Part shown: positions 5,522 through 6,827 of the stretch, one piece after another | Position numbering within the stretch: position 1 is the first letter of the stretch | How the letters are laid out: each line of letters opens with the position of its first letter | Assembly: GCA_025450355.1 (NCBI GenBank) | Contig: JANWHR010000050.1 | Span: 1 to 6,827 of the forward strand | DNA: 6,827 bases | Origin: Micropepsaceae bacterium | GTDB taxonomy: Bacteria > Pseudomonadota > Alphaproteobacteria > Micropepsales > Micropepsaceae | Reading direction: 5' to 3' | Notes under the pieces: generated by a model | What the model saw: the letters and a program-made list of their open reading frames with translations, nothing else | Told to the model about the DNA's origin: nothing | Databases searched by the model: none | Position numbers and translations under genes: made by a program

Positions 5522-5526
5522 CTCCT
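5522..5526 (-). promoter_or_regulatory. Shine-Dalgarno sequence that places the DUF6356-like start
   Basis: AGGAG on the minus strand is nine bases from the in-frame ATT codon and two bases from an out-of-frame ATG at 5519. The spacing supports initiation at the ATT rather than the ATG, and it argues against the distant TTG at 5572. Confidence 0.4.
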
Positions 5527-5599
5527 GGCGTTGGACAGAATTTATGCGATGATTGCAGGAAAATGCTCCCAAGTTAGTATGTGATGGCCGCCTATTTTG

Positions 5600-5609
5600 G
5601 GAAATTTTC
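5600..5609. promoter_or_regulatory. AT-rich pseudo-palindrome before the Lrp-type gene
   Basis: GGAAATTTTC at 5600-5609 is near-symmetric (eight of ten positions agree with its reverse complement). It lies in the 99-bp divergent gap immediately before the regulator's ATG. Lrp/AsnC proteins usually bind AT-rich imperfect dyads and often control their own gene, so this is a candidate self-binding site. The same gap must also hold the promoter for the minus-strand cluster, but I cannot identify convincing -35/-10 pairs for either direction. Confidence 0.25.
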
Positions 5610-5611
5610 GC

Positions 5612-6076
5612 ATGGCAGAGCTTGATTCCATGGATGTTCACATCCTGCGGCTGTTGCAGAACGATGCCTCGCGTTCGCTTTCGGAGATTGCCGATTCGGT
5701 GCACCTGTCGCCGAACGCCTGTTGGCGCCGCATCAGGAGGCTTGAGGAAACCGGGGTAATCCGAAAACGCGTGGCGCTGCTTGATCCGGAGAAACTCGGC
5801 GTCGGCGTCACGGTGTTCGTCAGCGTGCGTGCGGCCGAGCACACGGAGAAATGGCTGGAGTCGTTCACCGCGGGAGTACGCCGGATACCCGAAGTGGTCG
5901 AGTTCTATCGCATGGCGGGTGAAGTCGATTACCTGCTGAAACTCCAGGTCGCCGATATTGCAGCCTATGACCGGGTTTACAAATCGCTGATCCGTCTCGC
6001 GAAGCTGATGGACGTCAGCGCCGCTTTCGCGATGGAGGAAATGAAACGAACGACGGAACTGCCCCTGCCGGCTTAA
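5612..6076 (+). CDS. Lrp/AsnC-family transcriptional regulator
   Basis: This 154-residue DNA-binding protein has the usual Lrp length and order. The N-terminal helix-turn-helix covers about residues 7-57: M-D-V-H-I-L-R-L-L-Q-N-D-A-S, S-L-S-E-I-A-D-S-V, then the recognition helix L-S-P-N-A-C-W-R-R-I-R-R-L-E-E-T-G-V-I. A C-terminal RAM ligand-binding and oligomerisation domain follows (about 65-145), with the family's G-E-V-D-Y-L-L-K-L strand at 103-111. Family members usually sense amino acids or related small molecules, and many act on a neighbouring divergent gene. The start at 5612 gives the normal short N-terminus; ATG at 5630 is a possible shorter start and TTG at 5597 a longer one. Ribosome binding sites are weak for all three. 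It is divergent from the sulfur cluster and precedes the flavoprotein by 93 bp, so either could be its target. Confidence 0.9.
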   Translation: MAELDSMDVHILRLLQNDASRSLSEIADSVHLSPNACWRRIRRLEETGVIRKRVALLDPEKLGVGVTVFVSVRAAEHTEKWLESFTAGVRRIPEVVEFYRMAGEVDYLLKLQVADIAAYDRVYKSLIRLAKLMDVSAAFAMEEMKRTTELPLPA

Positions 6077-6082
6077 ATGAGG

Positions 6083-6116
6083 GGGACGAATTGCGTCCCG
6101 CCGCCAATTGGTTTTT
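6083..6116 (+). terminator. Possible weak terminator after the Lrp-type gene
   Basis: GGGACG (6083-6088) and CGTCCC (6094-6099) form a perfect 6-bp stem with an AATTG loop, starting six bases after the stop codon. A run of five T (6112-6116) comes 12 bases later rather than directly after. A competing pairing, AATTG (6089-6093) with CAATT (6105-6109), would bring a stem closer to the T-run. Partial termination or an attenuator-like choice is possible. Confidence 0.35.
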
Positions 6117-6142
6117 GATCCCGTCCACAGGGTATCGGGACC
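6117..6142. promoter_or_regulatory. Imperfect dyad upstream of the flavoprotein gene
   Basis: GATCCCG (6117-6123) and CGGGACC (6136-6142) are inverted repeats with one mismatch around a 12-base centre, 27 bp before the flavoprotein ATG. This position fits an operator or leader hairpin. No regulator can be assigned from the sequence. Confidence 0.25.
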
Positions 6143-6169
6143 ATTGGCGCGCAACCGAAGAGGCCAGAC

Positions 6170-6827
6170 ATGCCGGAGAACATCTATCCTTATGTGATCG
6201 TGGGCGGAGGTCTGGCCGGTGCCGCGGCCGTGGATGGCATTCGGGAGCGCGACAGCACCGGGCCGATTCTTCTGATCAGTGGGGAGCGTGACGCGCCCTA
6301 TGATCGCCCGCCCCTGACCAAAAAACTGTGGACCGGCGGAATGAAGGTCGAGGAGGTCTTCGTTCATCCGCAGCCGTTTTATGCGGAGCACCGGGTCGAA
6401 ATGCTGCTCGACACGTGGCTCACCGAACTCGATGCAAAACAGCACATGCTGCGTGACGGCGCGGGCAACAGTTTCCGCTACGACAAGCTCCTTCTGGCCA
6501 CCGGCGGCGCGCCACGACAATTGACCATACCAGGCGGCAATCTCGCGGGGCTCAGTTACTACCGCACCCTGGAAGGATACCGGCAGTTGCGTGCCGCGGC
6601 AAAGCCGGGGAAGTCGGCCGTGGTGATCGGCGGCGGGTTCATCGGTTCTGAAATCGCCGCGGCGCTCCGGATGAACGATCTCTCCGTGACCATGATCTTC
6701 CCGGAGGAATGGCTGGTTGCACGGGTGTTCCCGGAATCGCTGGGGCGCGCGCTCACCGATTATTACCGGGCAAAGGGTGTGAACGTGCTGACAGGGGACA
6801 TGCCCAAATCGATCGCGCAGCGCGGCA
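6170..6827 (+). CDS. AIF/ferredoxin-reductase-like FAD-dependent NAD(P)H oxidoreductase (3' partial)
   Basis: The frame is open from the ATG at 6170 to the window end, giving 219 complete codons of a protein that normally has about 400-500 residues. The first Rossmann motif, Y-V-I-V-G-G-G-L-A-G-A (8-18), binds FAD. R-P-P-L-T-K-K-L-W (46-54) and the L-L-L-A-T-G-G-A-P-R element (107-116) are typical of the rubredoxin/ferredoxin reductase and apoptosis-inducing-factor branch. The second Rossmann motif, A-V-V-I-G-G-G-F-I-G-S-E (150-161), binds the pyridine nucleotide. No redox-active CxxxxC is present in the visible part, unlike glutathione reductase relatives. The M-I-F-P-E-E-W-L-V-A-R-V-F-P stretch (175-188) is like AIF-type reductases. 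It probably transfers electrons from NAD(P)H to a small redox partner that cannot be named here. AAGAGG (6158-6163), six bases before the ATG, supports this start. Confidence 0.87.
   Translation, partial: MPENIYPYVIVGGGLAGAAAVDGIRERDSTGPILLISGERDAPYDRPPLTKKLWTGGMKVEEVFVHPQPFYAEHRVEMLLDTWLTELDAKQHMLRDGAGNSFRYDKLLLATGGAPRQLTIPGGNLAGLSYYRTLEGYRQLRAAAKPGKSAVVIGGGFIGSEIAAALRMNDLSVTMIFPEEWLVARVFPESLGRALTDYYRAKGVNVLTGDMPKSIAQRG

Noticed and set aside
5513..6520. Upstream part of a long minus-strand open frame (5267-6520)
   Set aside because: Above about 5512 it is antisense to the Lrp-type and flavoprotein genes and shows no family pattern. Only the final 81 codons look like a real protein and are reported separately.
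1..6827. CRISPR arrays, tRNA or rRNA genes, insertion sequences
   Set aside because: I saw no regularly spaced direct repeats, no cloverleaf-like segments and no transposase-like protein. The genes are tightly packed and leave little space for them.

Overview
The window reads as a GC-rich proteobacterial chromosome segment. An alphaproteobacterium is the likeliest source, judging from the DUF6491-like and DUF6356-like small proteins, the SoxC/SoxD-type pair and the style of the Lrp and AIF-like flavoprotein genes. This placement is inference from protein style, not a database result. I saw no rRNA, tRNA, CRISPR array, transposase or phage gene.

Left part (1-1804). The 3' end of a plus-strand gene, probably a metallo-beta-lactamase-fold hydrolase, is followed by a small secreted DUF6491-like protein (342-707). 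A short hairpin-forming, repeat-like element (about 724-755) comes next. It sits directly before a class I glutamine amidotransferase (761-1465). The amidotransferase meets a GFA-family zinc protein on the minus strand (1448-1804), and their 3' ends overlap by 18 bp.

Central part (1983-5512, all minus strand). This is a compact exported redox and sulfur cluster. In transcription order it holds: a small membrane protein of DUF6356 type without an ordinary start codon (5512-5267); a Tat-exported DsrE-fold-like protein ending in a CxxC motif (5197-4550); a diheme c-type cytochrome (4466-3861); a Tat-exported molybdopterin enzyme of the SoxC/sulfite oxidase family (3801-2542); and a monoheme cytochrome resembling the C-terminal part of SoxD (2558-1983). 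The last two overlap by 17 bp, so they are very likely translationally coupled. A hairpin with an adjoining U-run (1937-1970) probably ends the transcript. A very strong hairpin lies between the DsrE-like and diheme cytochrome genes. No soxA, soxX, soxY, soxZ or soxB is in the window.

Right part (5612-6827, plus strand). An Lrp/AsnC-type regulator is divergent from the sulfur cluster. It is followed by the first 219 codons of an AIF/ferredoxin-reductase-like FAD/NAD(P)H oxidoreductase that runs off the end.

Working model (inference): SoxC-like and SoxD-like proteins oxidise sulfite or protein-bound sulfane sulfur in the periplasm and pass electrons to the diheme cytochrome. The exported DsrE-like protein could hold or deliver persulfide sulfur, and the divergent Lrp-type protein is a candidate regulator. 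The most unusual points are the exported DsrE-like protein tied to soxCD-like genes, the hidden DUF6356 gene with a non-standard start, and the palindromic repeat that appears to supply the ribosome binding site of the amidotransferase.
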